This document shows positions 19,578 through 28,887 of a DNA stretch of 64,000 nucleotides, in pieces. Under the pieces are notes generated by a model, which worked only from the letters and a program-made list of their open reading frames with translations, was not told the DNA's origin and made no database searches. The position numbers and the translations under genes are program-made. Every line of letters starts with the position of its first letter. The first letter of the stretch is position 1. This stretch comes from JANELJ01 sp024511395. Lineage in GTDB: Bacteria > Pseudomonadota > Gammaproteobacteria > GRL18. The DNA is taken from assembly GCA_963681975.1 (NCBI GenBank), contig OY820613.1, forward strand, positions 3,162,001-3,226,000. Direction: 5' to 3'.

Positions 19578-21134
19578 TTAGTGATAGCTTTTGGGGCCAC
19601 GAATGTTCTCATGAGACTGTGGTAATGAAGAAGGTTCTTTCTGTTCAAAGAAGTCAGGCTGTAACTTATCCTGATTGCTGAGCAATATAGACTTAATGTG
19701 CTTCAGCCGGTTGAGATTTTTATGATTGGCAATCTGGCAGGCCTTATTTAAACGCTCATTAGGATATTGTCGGGACAGATTGAGTAAGCCCGGGCAAACC
19801 CGGTAAGCCTGCTCTTCATGCTGCTTTTGTTTCAACTGGCTTTTAACCCGGATAAGCACTTCATCACCAATATCCTTAGCCCAGTTCATTAATCGCCCTG
19901 GTGTCCATTGATGGTGTTTCTTATGGCGCTCTGGCATATGGGCCGGTACGGTGGTGGTACCAGAATGGTATTGTCTGGCATGCTGACAGATGCACCGGTT
20001 ATGAAAGTACATCTCTATTAAGAATGCTTTGGCATGCACTTCCGGTTTTTCACCCACCAGATGATGAGGTACTGAATACAGGTGTCCGTCAAACTGAATA
20101 TGGTAATCCACATTGACTTTGACGGTTTTGATTTCAGTAAACTCAAACGCCTGTTTGGGCAGTGGCAGCAGTGCCGGTTTATCCAGCAAGTCAAACCACT
20201 GTTGCCGGGTGCCTTTAAGCTGCTTAAAGGGTTTGTTGTTGACCTCTTCAAGCAGGCCATGGATCTGCTGATTGAGCTCTGTCAGTGAGAAGAACGTTTG
20301 ATGACGTAAACGAGCCAGGATCCAGCGTTCTATAATCTGCACACCCACTTCAGCTTTGGCTTTATCCTGAGGCTTTCGGGGTCTGACAGGAACGAAGGCT
20401 GTACCATAATGAGCCGCCATCTGCTGGTAAGACATATTAATATCCGGATCGTACCGACAGGCCCGGGTGGTACTGCTTTTAAGATTATCAGGAATTAACA
20501 GTACGGGAACCCCTTTTATAAATTCAAAGGTTCTTACATGACTGCCGATCCAGTCCGGCAGGCGTTGGCTCCAGGTAGCTTCTGCATAGGTGTAATTGGA
20601 AGCACCTAATACGGCAACAAAAATCCGGGCAAACTGAATTTCACCAGTGTCCTGCTGAACAACAGGAACGGTTTGACCGGCATAATCAACAAAGAGTTTT
20701 TCTCCCGCCTTATGATGCTGACGCATGGAGCGTTTCTGTTTCTTTTGCCATTGCTGGTACAGCATGCAGTACTGTGGATAGCTGTAACAGCGGTTTGGGT
20801 ATTGTTGTGTGTATTCTTCCCAAAGCAGGAGCCTGGTCATTCCTTTGCGTTTGAGTTCCCGATAGACCTCTGACCAGTCAGGGAGCTGGAATGCGCTGGA
20901 AACCCGGGTATCGGCCTGGGGGTAAAACCGACTGGCCAGTTGTTGATCGTCCAGTTGTTCAATGGCGGGCCAGTCCAGATCAAGAGCCTCTGCTTTACTG
21001 CAGATTTTTTGTACGGCACCCAGGCTTAATCGCAGGCTGGTTTTTATCTGGCGCAGGCTGAGTTTGGCTTGCAGTCTGAGTCTTAATATTGTTCGTAATT
21101 GTCGCATTGATAGTCTCTTTGTTGGCATAACCAT
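19578..21134 (-). CDS. istA: IS21-family transposase IstA
   Basis: 518 aa. N-terminal helix-turn-helix (MRQLRTILRLRLQAKLSLRQ), DDE core starting KLFVDYAGQTVPVV (first Asp) with LIPDNLKSSTTR (second Asp) and DKAKAEVGVQIIERWIL (Glu), then the C-terminal Mu-type domain. The frame is intact, so with istB the element may still be mobile. ATG at 21132-21134 or the internal ATG two codons on may be used. Confidence 0.92.
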   Translation of the reverse strand: MVMPTKRLSMRQLRTILRLRLQAKLSLRQIKTSLRLSLGAVQKICSKAEALDLDWPAIEQLDDQQLASRFYPQADTRVSSAFQLPDWSEVYRELKRKGMTRLLLWEEYTQQYPNRCYSYPQYCMLYQQWQKKQKRSMRQHHKAGEKLFVDYAGQTVPVVQQDTGEIQFARIFVAVLGASNYTYAEATWSQRLPDWIGSHVRTFEFIKGVPVLLIPDNLKSSTTRACRYDPDINMSYQQMAAHYGTAFVPVRPRKPQDKAKAEVGVQIIERWILARLRHQTFFSLTELNQQIHGLLEEVNNKPFKQLKGTRQQWFDLLDKPALLPLPKQAFEFTEIKTVKVNVDYHIQFDGHLYSVPHHLVGEKPEVHAKAFLIEMYFHNRCICQHARQYHSGTTTVPAHMPERHKKHHQWTPGRLMNWAKDIGDEVLIRVKSQLKQKQHEEQAYRVCPGLLNLSRQYPNERLNKACQIANHKNLNRLKHIKSILLSNQDKLQPDFFEQKEPSSLPQSHENIRGPKSYH

Positions 21135-21234
21135 TCCCCAATAAAAATCAGGGAGGTTAGCAGTTATTGAATATCAATGTGTGGGAAAGGATTCTGATCC
21201 ATCGTGAACACTGATTCTGGAAAAACAGTAAAAG

Positions 21235-21352
21235 TGTTCACGATGAGATCAGAATCGGCGTTCACGATAGAACAGAATGGGTGTTCATGATGGTTCAGAA
21301 ACAGTGTTCACGATAAATCAGAATCAGTGTTCATGATCGGCCAGAATATGCA
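21235..21352. repeat. Five-unit 23-bp tandem array at the IS21 end (transposase-binding sites)
   Basis: Units start at 21235, 21259, 21282, 21305 and 21328 and follow the pattern (T/C)GTTCA(C/T)GATnnnnCAGAAtnn with 23-24 bp spacing. One inverted unit lies further in at about 21190-21217, and three inverted units lie at the other end (18713-18780). Such multiple end repeats are known in IS21 elements as transposase-binding sites; that role here is inferred. Confidence 0.8.
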
Positions 21353-21512
21353 TCTAGGTCATTGCCGATATTAATGATGACGGCAGTCGGCATTACCTGA
21401 TTTATGCCAATGAAAAAGAGTTCAGTTCTTTTGAATACGGCAGGGATGTTTATAAAAAAGTGGCACAAGAAGTGGTACAGGCCCGCTAGGGCAATGAACG
21501 CTACCCTATTTA

Positions 21513-23010
21513 GTTCAACCTGAATAATACCGTTTTAAGTCTGACATCAAGCCAGGTTTAAAGCGGCTGATTGTTCTGGTTTGATAAAATATCCCATCAA
21601 ACCGGAAATAAATTTAAGCCACAAAAGCCGGAGCTTATTGAGGTTCTTTCTTAAGTTATGACCAGCGGCTACCATAACCACATTAATGGCATCACCGACT
21701 GTGCCTTTGAGGTAGCAGCGGTCTAAACGACCATCATTTTTCATATGACCGATTTCAGGCTCAATCGCACTGCGCCGTTTTAATGCCTTTTTAATACTTC
21801 GGGTAACGCCTTGCTTCTGACATGAGATAAAAACTTTCGTATCTTTTACTTCATGTCCATGATAACCCCGGTCAACAAAGCACTGTTCCGGCTGTACAGC
21901 TGTAAACTGTTTTATCTGTTCCAGTTGTGGCAGCAAGGTATGTCCATCATAAGGATTGCCCGGACAGCTTTGAGCACCAATAACAAAGCCTTCCTTGTTG
22001 GTTACCGCGATACTGGCTTTAACTCCAAATTCATAAGGCTTATGAACTTTGCCTTTACTGATACACTCGACTTCAGGAGCATGTAAACTGTAAAGCTTGT
22101 TCTTACTGTGCTGCTCCTGCTCAATCAGTTTCTGAGCCTGTTCCAGTGCCACTTCAAACAATGACTGAATATCAACAGAATAGTTGGGCAGTTGTCGTTC
22201 AATATCCCGTTTAACACGACCTAAACGGGACTTCAGTTTATTGTTCATTTTCTTCATGCGTTTAAACTGTTTTGCATGTGCATAACGACTGGCCATTAGT
22301 ACATATTGCGGCCCAACCCGATTATAGTTCTGGCGCAGTTTAATACCGTGCTCTTTGGACAGTTTAACCAGGTTTTCTCTGGCTTTGTTCAGGAGCTTTG
22401 AATCGGTTGGAAAAGCGATGTTCTTTTCCTGTACGGTAGTATCTACCGTGACTTTCTTTAAACTGCCGGGCTTGATAGTTTTACTCTTTAGTCCGGCTTT
22501 AATGGTTTCAATCAGTAATTTTTCACTGCCTGATTTACCCGGCCGGTTACGCCATTTGGTCATGGTCACAGGGTGTATAGGCATTTTATGCTGAAAGTAT
22601 TCTTCACCACAGAAATACTGCCAGTACGGATTTTCTGTCCAGCCTTTTACTACCTGTTCATCCGATAAATCATGCAGGTGTTTCAGGTAATGCAATCCTG
22701 CAATCAGGCGAGTGCGTATAGCAGGAGCGCCTTTAGTGGATATAAACAGGGCTCCCCATTCTTTATCAAGACTTTCCCAGTTTATGTGTTTTGATAACTT
22801 AATCAACTCATGATTTAAGTCCAGCATGTTTTCAAGACGCATCCTGAACAGGTCTTCCTGAGGTATTTTTGGCTGTTTCTTTGGCTTCATTTTGGTATGG
22901 AAATTTGCAAGGTAATAAGGCTTATTTTACCAAAAACCTGCAAATTTAACACCCATAATCAAGCAATATTTCTTTATAAATCAATGCTATATGTTTTATT
23001 CAGGGTGGAC
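21513..23010 (-). mobile_element. IS5-family element, copy 3 (1498 bp, complete, inverted)
   Basis: Perfect 6-bp direct repeat TATTTA at 21507-21512 and 23011-23016 (TAAATA in element orientation). Excision restores the CyaA frame (RYPIYITDIDLS). The start-side end reads GTCCACCCTGAATAA, slightly different from copies 1 and 2. Confidence 0.93.
21547..22890 (-). CDS. IS5-family transposase (copy 3), intact 447 aa
   Basis: Same architecture as the copy at 4376. It differs at scattered positions, for example ISCQKQGVTRS instead of ISGQKRGVTRS and LRKNLNKLRLLW. Catalytic motifs are kept. Confidence 0.92.
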   Translation of the reverse strand: MKPKKQPKIPQEDLFRMRLENMLDLNHELIKLSKHINWESLDKEWGALFISTKGAPAIRTRLIAGLHYLKHLHDLSDEQVVKGWTENPYWQYFCGEEYFQHKMPIHPVTMTKWRNRPGKSGSEKLLIETIKAGLKSKTIKPGSLKKVTVDTTVQEKNIAFPTDSKLLNKARENLVKLSKEHGIKLRQNYNRVGPQYVLMASRYAHAKQFKRMKKMNNKLKSRLGRVKRDIERQLPNYSVDIQSLFEVALEQAQKLIEQEQHSKNKLYSLHAPEVECISKGKVHKPYEFGVKASIAVTNKEGFVIGAQSCPGNPYDGHTLLPQLEQIKQFTAVQPEQCFVDRGYHGHEVKDTKVFISCQKQGVTRSIKKALKRRSAIEPEIGHMKNDGRLDRCYLKGTVGDAINVVMVAAGHNLRKNLNKLRLLWLKFISGLMGYFIKPEQSAALNLA

Positions 23011-23148
23011 TATTTATATTACCGACATTGACCTGTCCCAGGAACTGCGGGACTCTGAAAGCAGCCATGGCCTGCAGGTCACCCAGCTGCTTAAGTTTAA
23101 ACAGGAAATTGAACGCCGACTCAACCAGGCTATAAAGAACCTGTAAGG

Positions 23149-23649
23149 TTACTGGTAACAAACACCCTCAATAATGGTTTCAATGTCTTTTTTCCAGCGA
23201 TCAAAAATGACTTTAAGTTCCGAGTGCTCTTTTAGGTAAGCAGGGCCAAGGAAGTCGGGAGACATGGCGGTGAGTACGGTTTCCTGTTCTTCAGCAAAAA
23301 TAGCAATGGCCAGGGGCAGGTAAGGCACCAGCTCAGGATATTTTTCCGGTAGCTCCTTAATCTCTTCCGGTTTACCGAAAAAAACCACCCGATACTTGTC
23401 CGTTTTAAAGCCCATACCAGTCAGACCAACATCCACGCGCTGGACAAAACTCAGTACATAGCCGGCTTTTTTTATTTCTTCCTGCAGGGCACTCATGCTT
23501 TCCGGAAAGGCATCCACGGAACGTCCCATAATAAGTTTCTGATGTTCTGCATAAGCCGCAGCAGAGCATAAAAACAACACTAAGAACAGTGTGGACAGGT
23601 TTAATTGCTTAAATCGGTTAGTCATGTTTATGGTATCCATCGACATCAA
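23149..23649 (-). CDS. Exported DUF302-domain protein
   Basis: A signal peptide (LSTLFLVLFLCSAAAYAEH) is followed by a DUF302 domain of about 130 residues (MGRSVDAFPESMSALQEEIK ... DKYRVVFFGKPEE ... PLAIAIFAEEQETVLTAMSP). The true start may be the internal Met of MTNRFKQLNLS (23623-23625). DUF302 folds are common in sulfur-oxidising bacteria, but the function is not established. The gene follows the cytochrome c-DUF302 gene by 19 bp on the same strand, so the two are likely co-transcribed. Confidence 0.8.
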   Translation of the reverse strand: MMSMDTINMTNRFKQLNLSTLFLVLFLCSAAAYAEHQKLIMGRSVDAFPESMSALQEEIKKAGYVLSFVQRVDVGLTGMGFKTDKYRVVFFGKPEEIKELPEKYPELVPYLPLAIAIFAEEQETVLTAMSPDFLGPAYLKEHSELKVIFDRWKKDIETIIEGVCYQ

Positions 23650-23668
23650 TCAAATAGTAATTTACATA

Positions 23669-24775
23669 TTAAAGTGTACTTTCTTCCAGCATGGCTTCGT
23701 ATTTCTCAGACATAAATTCACAGCCTTCTCTCAGCTCCGCATTATTAAACAGGGAACACAGGTAATTAGGGTTCACTGTCATCACCAGTACCGTATCACC
23801 CTTTTTCATAATCGTTGCCCGAAACGGCAGAAACATGCCAATTCGTGGATCAATGGATAAAGCCTGATTAAGAAAATTAAAATTACAGAAATACACCAGG
23901 TACTGATTTTTGTTTTCCTGATCTTTTTCTACAAAACCTCGATTAAGCGTCTGTTCACGAATATAACGGAAATTGTAGCCAATAGCCGCGGCCTTGATAT
24001 TATTTATGGTTTCTTCCAGTGAATAGGAAGATTCATAAGTCAGCACCGCAGCACCGGGTGCATGGCCATGATCGTGTTCCAGCGCCACACCTTTACTCAG
24101 GGAACGTAAATATGTGACCACATTATCGACATCCTTTTCTGTCAACCCCATGGAAGTGGCCGCCATCATAGGAGTGGATTCCAGGCCGGTCATAATAATC
24201 CGCTTAATCATCTGATCCGAAGCCGCCGCCAGAAAAGCCGGGTTACCAATGGCCGGCGCAATAATTTCTGCATCCCGGGGACGTGAGAAAGTTACCCCGG
24301 TGCCTTTGCCGCCGATACCTTCTTCCCGGTGACAGTTAATACAGATAGCATTAAAAATCTGTTTGCCTTTTTCCTTATCACCGGCAATATGGGCCTGATC
24401 ATATACCGGTGGTTTAATATCCGGTTTCCAGCTGCGGATATATTTAATCAGGCTCTGCACCTGTACATCGCTCAATTCACTAAAGGATGGCATAACCCGA
24501 CCTGGGCGCCCCAGGCGAATGGTCTGCTGCAAATATTTATCAGAAGTAGTTTTCAAAAAATCATCCAGGTTCAACGGCATACCCACACCACCGGAACCTT
24601 CACTGCCATGACAGACTGAGCATTTTGTCTGGAAAAGTTCGCTGCCCATGGCCAGACTGGCCTGGTCACTCTTGTCCGTTGCGGCCAGAACATTGCCAGC
24701 GGTCAGTAACAGAGTGCTACCCAGTAAAAAACTCAGCCCGCAAAATATCCAGTTAAATTTAATTTTCATATTCAC
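23669..24775 (-). CDS. Diheme cytochrome c fused to a DUF302 domain
   Basis: 368 aa. A signal peptide (residues 1-31) is followed by two class I cytochrome c domains with heme motifs CSVCH (52-56) and CINCH (145-149), distal Met candidates in RVMPSFSEL and STPMMAATSM, a His-rich linker (LEHDHGHAPG), and a C-terminal DUF302 domain from about 240. It is probably a periplasmic electron carrier whose DUF302 part binds a partner or substrate. GTG at 24773-24775 overlaps the cyaY stop; ATG two codons later is an alternative. The frame is intact. Confidence 0.88.
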   Translation of the reverse strand: MNMKIKFNWIFCGLSFLLGSTLLLTAGNVLAATDKSDQASLAMGSELFQTKCSVCHGSEGSGGVGMPLNLDDFLKTTSDKYLQQTIRLGRPGRVMPSFSELSDVQVQSLIKYIRSWKPDIKPPVYDQAHIAGDKEKGKQIFNAICINCHREEGIGGKGTGVTFSRPRDAEIIAPAIGNPAFLAAASDQMIKRIIMTGLESTPMMAATSMGLTEKDVDNVVTYLRSLSKGVALEHDHGHAPGAAVLTYESSYSLEETINNIKAAAIGYNFRYIREQTLNRGFVEKDQENKNQYLVYFCNFNFLNQALSIDPRIGMFLPFRATIMKKGDTVLVMTVNPNYLCSLFNNAELREGCEFMSEKYEAMLEESTL

Positions 24776-25098
24776 TATTCCAGTTCAAGTGCCACGGGCT
24801 CACCTGCCTGTTCTGTCAGACAACGATTCAGAGCATCTATAAAGGCTTCACCGATGCGCTCATCAAGCCAGCCTTTTTCAGGATCATAATTAAAGTGAAA
24901 ACCACCGGATTTAGCGGCCAGCCATAACTGCATAGCGGCAATCTGGCGGCTGATAATGACCTGTGATTTATTGGGCAATATAATAGTCAGAATACCGGCT
25001 GAACTTTCATAATCAATATCCATCTCCAGTTCATCTAGCGCATCCTCAATTGACATAATAAGTTCGTCAATCTGCTGGGTAAATTCTAATTCTGTCAT
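24775..25098 (-). CDS. cyaY: Frataxin-like iron-sulfur cluster protein CyaY
   Basis: 107 aa from MTELEFTQQIDEL, the standard start; an upstream in-frame Met would add 12 unrelated residues. Acidic first helix (DELIMSIEDALDELEMD) for iron binding, then the beta-sheet region SAGILTIILPNKSQVIISRQ and LWLAAKSGGFHFNY. CyaY regulates iron-sulfur cluster assembly on IscS. The stop is TAG followed at once by TGA. It normally neighbours cyaA and lptM, as here once the insertions are removed. Confidence 0.93.
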   Translation of the reverse strand: MTELEFTQQIDELIMSIEDALDELEMDIDYESSAGILTIILPNKSQVIISRQIAAMQLWLAAKSGGFHFNYDPEKGWLDERIGEAFIDALNRCLTEQAGEPVALELE

Positions 25099-25343
25099 AA
25101 CGCACCTGTTCTCTGAAAAACCTGTTAAAAACATATAGCTATAATTTTAAGCCATCATTTTAACGTGAGAGCTAAATTATGGCCATAGCATTCTCCTTAC
25201 ATCTTGATTTATATCTATTAATATTAGAATTTATTGATATTTTTTTGATTTAGAGCTTATTTATCCGCTTTTTCAGATACCTCATACACTAATACAGTGG
25301 TATGATTAACCAAACCTAAATAAATCAGTTGAACCTACTGCGA

Positions 25344-25541
25344 ATGTCCATTCTTGAACAGATTAACAATACAAAAACCGAGGAAGAACTGTTTCAGCTG
25401 GTTGAAGAGCATGTACTGGATATCGAAACCCCGTTAAGCTGGAAGGAAGAAGCTGAAAAACTGGCGCAGGAAGGAGATACAGACAAAGCAGAATTATTAA
25501 AGGCTGCCGAAAAGCGCTGGCATAATCTGGAAAAGCTATAA
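25344..25541 (+). CDS. Small acidic helical protein, unknown
   Basis: 65 aa from MSILEQINNTKTEEELF; an upstream TTG would add five residues. It is rich in Glu and Lys (LEKL end), predicted helical, and has no family I can name. The ribosome-binding site is weak. It lies alone between cyaY (opposite strand) and soxZ (opposite strand). Codon use looks like a real gene, but it could be spurious. Confidence 0.45.
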   Translation: MSILEQINNTKTEEELFQLVEEHVLDIETPLSWKEEAEKLAQEGDTDKAELLKAAEKRWHNLEKL

Positions 25542-25593
25542 AAAAGGCGCCGCAGGTTTTATCCTGTTGCGCCCGGCATTACCAACTCATGAT

Positions 25594-25603
25594 GGGGGGG
25601 GGG
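25594..25603. repeat. Run of ten G inside an imperfect inverted repeat
   Basis: The tract lies downstream of soxZ between ACCAAC (25581-25586) and GTTGGT (25614-25619). It could be a slippage-prone site or an assembly error. Confidence 0.6.
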
Positions 25604-25652
25604 ATTATCGTTCGTTGGTAAATTTCTTTACTGAAACTTCAGTTACTTAAGC

Positions 25653-25973
25653 TTACTTAACTTTAGTTTCCAGGGAATCGCTCTTACCTGTATTGTCTTT
25701 CCAGGAAAGTTTAACGGTATCACCCGCTTTACCACCTTTAAATTTGAAAGACAGGTATGGGTTTTTAGAGATAGCAACACCCCATTCGGCTTCCAGTACT
25801 GGTACGCCATTGTGTTCACAAACAACTTCTTCAATAAAGTGAGCAGGTATTACTTTACCTGTCTTTTTATCTTTACGTAAGCCGGTTTCCATTTTATGAC
25901 TGATCAGTGCTTTAACTGTAACCACGCCATTTTTCGCTTTTGCGCGAATTTTAATTGAGCTTTTTTTAGCCAT
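25653..25973 (-). CDS. soxZ: Thiosulfate-oxidation carrier subunit SoxZ
   Basis: 106 aa, immunoglobulin-like fold. MAKKSSIKIRAKAKNGVVTVKALISHKME is a typical SoxZ beginning, followed by PAHFIEEVV and a C-terminal WKDNTGKSD. SoxZ pairs with SoxY; the complex carries the sulfur substrate in the periplasm during thiosulfate oxidation. It has no signal peptide and is expected to be exported with SoxY. AGGA lies upstream of the ATG. It follows soxY by 108 bp. Confidence 0.95.
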   Translation of the reverse strand: MAKKSSIKIRAKAKNGVVTVKALISHKMETGLRKDKKTGKVIPAHFIEEVVCEHNGVPVLEAEWGVAISKNPYLSFKFKGGKAGDTVKLSWKDNTGKSDSLETKVK

Positions 25974-26081
25974 TATTCTTTTCCTGTTCGTATTGGTTTA
26001 GAGTACCCGGTTATTTCACTATCCGGCTTGCTCTTAACGTATTAGTTATATCAATTATCAAATCGTGTTAGAGGTTATTGA

Positions 26082-26546
26082 TTAACCGCCGCAACCACCG
26101 ATTGTGACTTTAACTTCTTTTCTGGCGCTGTAGAATTTACCGCCAGATTCGCAAACTGCGATGATATTGGAAGTTTTGCCCATCTTGATACGAGTGGAAA
26201 TAAATGCTTCAGCTTTACCTTTCAGGTTGAACTTGGCAATCAGTGGAGTGCCGTTCTTTTCAGACAGAATGGTAATAGACTTAACATTGCTTAAAGTAGA
26301 GCTGATAGTAATAGGTACAACTGCACCGTTTTCTGCAATCTGAGGCGCCTTAATCTTAATCTTGTCAGTGGCTTCAGTCAGTTCAGTACCGATAGCCCCT
26401 TTTAATGCAGACTGTACATCTTTAGCATCAAATGCTTTTTTGTTCCATGCAGCTAACACGCTGCCAGGGACTAACAGACCACTTGAAGCGGCCAGAGCAA
26501 TAGCGCCTGTTGCCATAGTGTTTTTCAGGAAATGTCTACGTTGCAT
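26082..26546 (-). CDS. soxY: Thiosulfate-oxidation carrier subunit SoxY
   Basis: 154 aa. A twin-arginine signal (RRHFLKNTMATGAIALAASS) and the C-terminal swinging arm GGCGG, whose Cys152 carries the covalently bound sulfur intermediate. AAGGAAGG precedes the ATG. First gene of a soxYZ pair. No soxA, soxB, soxX or soxCD is in the window; in many sulfur-storing bacteria soxYZ is separate from the other sox genes. Confidence 0.96.
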   Translation of the reverse strand: MQRRHFLKNTMATGAIALAASSGLLVPGSVLAAWNKKAFDAKDVQSALKGAIGTELTEATDKIKIKAPQIAENGAVVPITISSTLSNVKSITILSEKNGTPLIAKFNLKGKAEAFISTRIKMGKTSNIIAVCESGGKFYSARKEVKVTIGGCGG

Positions 26547-26690
26547 CTTTTATTCCTTCCTTTGTTGGTTGTTTTTTATCGTACATTGTTATTTATATTT
26601 TCTGATACTGCATCGACTATGCCAATTAACAAAAAAACTTAAATATCAAGATGATAGATAAAGTTAGATGAGACAGGTTCACTAAAAACA

Positions 26691-26737
26691 AAAGGCAGAT
26701 TGCAAATTGACTTTGCAAATTGCAATCTGCCTTTTTT
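26691..26737 (-). terminator. Rho-independent terminator downstream of the broken kinase
   Basis: Stem GGCAGATTGCAA / TTGCAATCTGCC with T runs on one strand and A runs on the other, so it could act in both directions. It lies between the kinase stop (26744) and the soxY start. Confidence 0.85.
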
Positions 26738-27390
26738 AGCCATTCATGATTCTACCGGCAGTAAAACATTAAATACCACCCCCTGAGGCTTCGCATTTTC
26801 AACCCAGATCCAACCTTTATGAACTTCTATTATCTGAGCACAGATAGCTAGGCCTAGGCCGGTACCGCCTACTCCGGTACGGGTACGGCTGGACTGATTA
26901 AACTTATCAAAAATCAGTTCTTTTTCTCCATCAGGCACACCGGTACCTGATCCTGAATGATCATTTTGATGGAATCATGTTTTTTTTCACAGATAATGAT
27001 AATTTCAGAGCCCTGCGGTGAGAACTTAATAGCGTTACCCAGTAAATTGCGGATCAACTGCATGATTTTTGAACTGTCACATTGAATATACAGTTCATTT
27101 TCCTCCGAAATGGTAGTAACCCGGATATTTTTATTTTCATACAGACTGCTTAATTCTGCCACCACACTTTTAATCAGGAGATACAGGTTATACTGCTTAA
27201 AAAATAGATCCTGACTATTGGATTCCAGGCGTGCCAGATCCAGCAGATCATTAACCAGGTTTAACTGAATTTCTCCGGAATAATGAATTTTTTCCAGGTA
27301 ACTGCGAATTTTTTCATTATCCACCTTTCCCAGTCGTTCTATTCCAAACTGGCTGAAACTTAAAATCGAATGTAGCGGAGTTCTTAATTC

Positions 27391-28887
27391 GTTCGACCTG
27401 AATAAATCATAGCACATTGATTTATAAAGAAATATTGCTTGATTATGGGTGTTAAATTTGCAGGTTTTTGGTAAAATAAGCCTTATTACCTTGCAAATTT
27501 CCAGACCAGAATGAAGCCAGAGAAACAGCCAAAAATACCTCAGGAAGACCTGTTCAGGATGCGCCTTGAAAACATGCTGGACATAAACCATGAGTTGATT
27601 AAGTTATCAAAACACATAGACCGGGAAAGTCCTGATAAAGAATGGGGTGCTCTGTTTGTATCCACTAAAGGTGCTCCTGCCATACGCACTTGATTGATTG
27701 CAGGATTGCATTACCTGAAACACCTTCATGATTTATCAGATGAACAGGTAGTAAAAGGCTGGACAGAAAATCCGTACTGGCAGTATTTCTGTGGTGAAGA
27801 ATACTTTCAGCATAAAATGCCTATACACCCTGTGACCATGACCAAATGGCGTAACCGGCCAGGTAAGTCAGGCAGTGAAAAATTACTGATTGAAACCATT
27901 AAAGCCGGACTAAAGAGTAAAACTATCAAGCCCGGCAGTTTAAAGAAAGTCACGGTAGATACTACCGTACAGGAAAAGAACATCGCTTTTCCAACCGATT
28001 CAAAGCTCCTGAACAAAGCCAGAGAAAACCTGGTTAAACTGTCCAAAGAGCACGGTATTAAACTGCGCCAGAACTATAATCGGGTTGGGCCGCAATATGT
28101 ACTAATGGCCAGTCGTTATGCACATGCAAAACAGTTTAAACGCATGAAGAAAATGAACAATAAACTGAAATCCCGTTTAGGTCGTGTTAAACGGGATATT
28201 GAACGACAACTGCCCAACTATTCTGTTGATATTCAGTCATTGTTTGAAGTAGCTCTAAAACAGGCTCAGAAACTGATTGAGCAGGAGCAGCACAGTAAGA
28301 ACAAGCTTTACAGTTTACATGCTCCTGAAGTCGAGTGTATCAGTAAAGGCAAAGCTCATAAGCCTTATAAATTTGGAGTTAAAGCCAGTATCGCGGTAAC
28401 TAACAAGGAAGGCTTTGTTATTGGCGCTCAAAGTTGTCCGGGCAATCCTTATGATGGACACACTCTACTGCCACAACTGGAACAGATAAAACAGTTTACA
28501 GCCGTACAACCGGAACAGTGCTTTGTTGACCGGGTTATCGTGGACATGAAGTAAAAGACACTAAAGTTTTTATCTCAGGTCAGAAGCGAGGCGTTACCCG
28601 AAGTATTAAAAAGGCATTAAAACGGCGCAGTGCGATTGAGCCTGAAATTGGTCATATGAAAAATGATGGTCGTTTAGACCGCTGCTACCTCAAAGGTGCA
28701 GTCGGTGATGCCATTAATGTGGTTATGGTGGCCGCTGGTCATAACTTAAGAAAGATCCTCAATAAGCTCCGGCTTTTGTGGCTCAAAATTATTTCCGGTT
28801 TGATGGGATATTTTATCAAACCAGAACAATCAGCCGCTTTAAACCTGGCTTGATGTCAGACTTAAAACGGTATTATTCAGGTTGAAC
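27391..28887 (+). mobile_element. IS5-family element, copy 4 (1497 bp)
   Basis: Perfect 6-bp repeat TAATTC at 27385-27390 and 28888-28893. One base shorter than the other full copies because of a deletion in the transposase gene. Excision restores SHELRTPLHS in the interrupted kinase. Confidence 0.93.
27511..28853 (+). pseudogene. IS5-family transposase (copy 4), stop plus frameshift
   Basis: Compared directly with the intact copies: the codon CGA after AIRT has become TGA (27691-27693), and one G is lost in GACCGGGGTTAT near 28535, which shifts the frame after CFVDR. The rest stays near-identical, so inactivation came after insertion. Other copies could still supply transposase. Confidence 0.92.

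Larger units (their letters stand above)
18704..21352 (-). mobile_element. IS21-family element (about 2.65 kb), complete but with mismatched flanks
   Basis: Left end TGCGTATTCTG and right end (reverse complement) TGCATATTCTG form the terminal repeats, followed on both sides by arrays of GTTCACGAT-type units. It carries istA and istB. The left flank is an IS4 transposase fragment and the right flank is cyaA; CTTT and TCTA next to the ends do not match, so no target duplication is visible. A later deletion or recombination must have replaced one flank. Confidence 0.88.
21353..23145 (+). pseudogene. cyaA: Class I adenylate cyclase, C-terminal remnant interrupted by TAG and IS5
   Basis: Two short coding pieces flank IS5 copy 3. 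The left piece (21357-21512) reads VIADINDDGSRHYLIYANEK ... VVQAR*GNERYP, with TAG at 21487-21489. The right piece (from 23017) gives ITDIDLSQELRDSESSHGLQ and ends at TAA 23143-23145. RYPxYITDxDLS near the C-terminus is characteristic of gammaproteobacterial CyaA. The catalytic N-terminal region is missing, replaced by IS21. Position upstream of cyaY agrees with the common cyaA-cyaY neighbourhood. cAMP synthesis from this locus is lost. Confidence 0.75.

Noticed and set aside
22355..22594. A 79-aa frame antisense to every IS5 copy (starts MDSLTRFSLALF)
   Set aside because: It recurs only because the element recurs. It lies opposite the transposase reading frame and has no ribosome-binding site or family match.
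25545..25575. GGCGCCGCAGG...CCTGTTGCGCC hairpin as a terminator after 25541
   Set aside because: The stem is imperfect and there is no T run after it; too weak to list as a feature.
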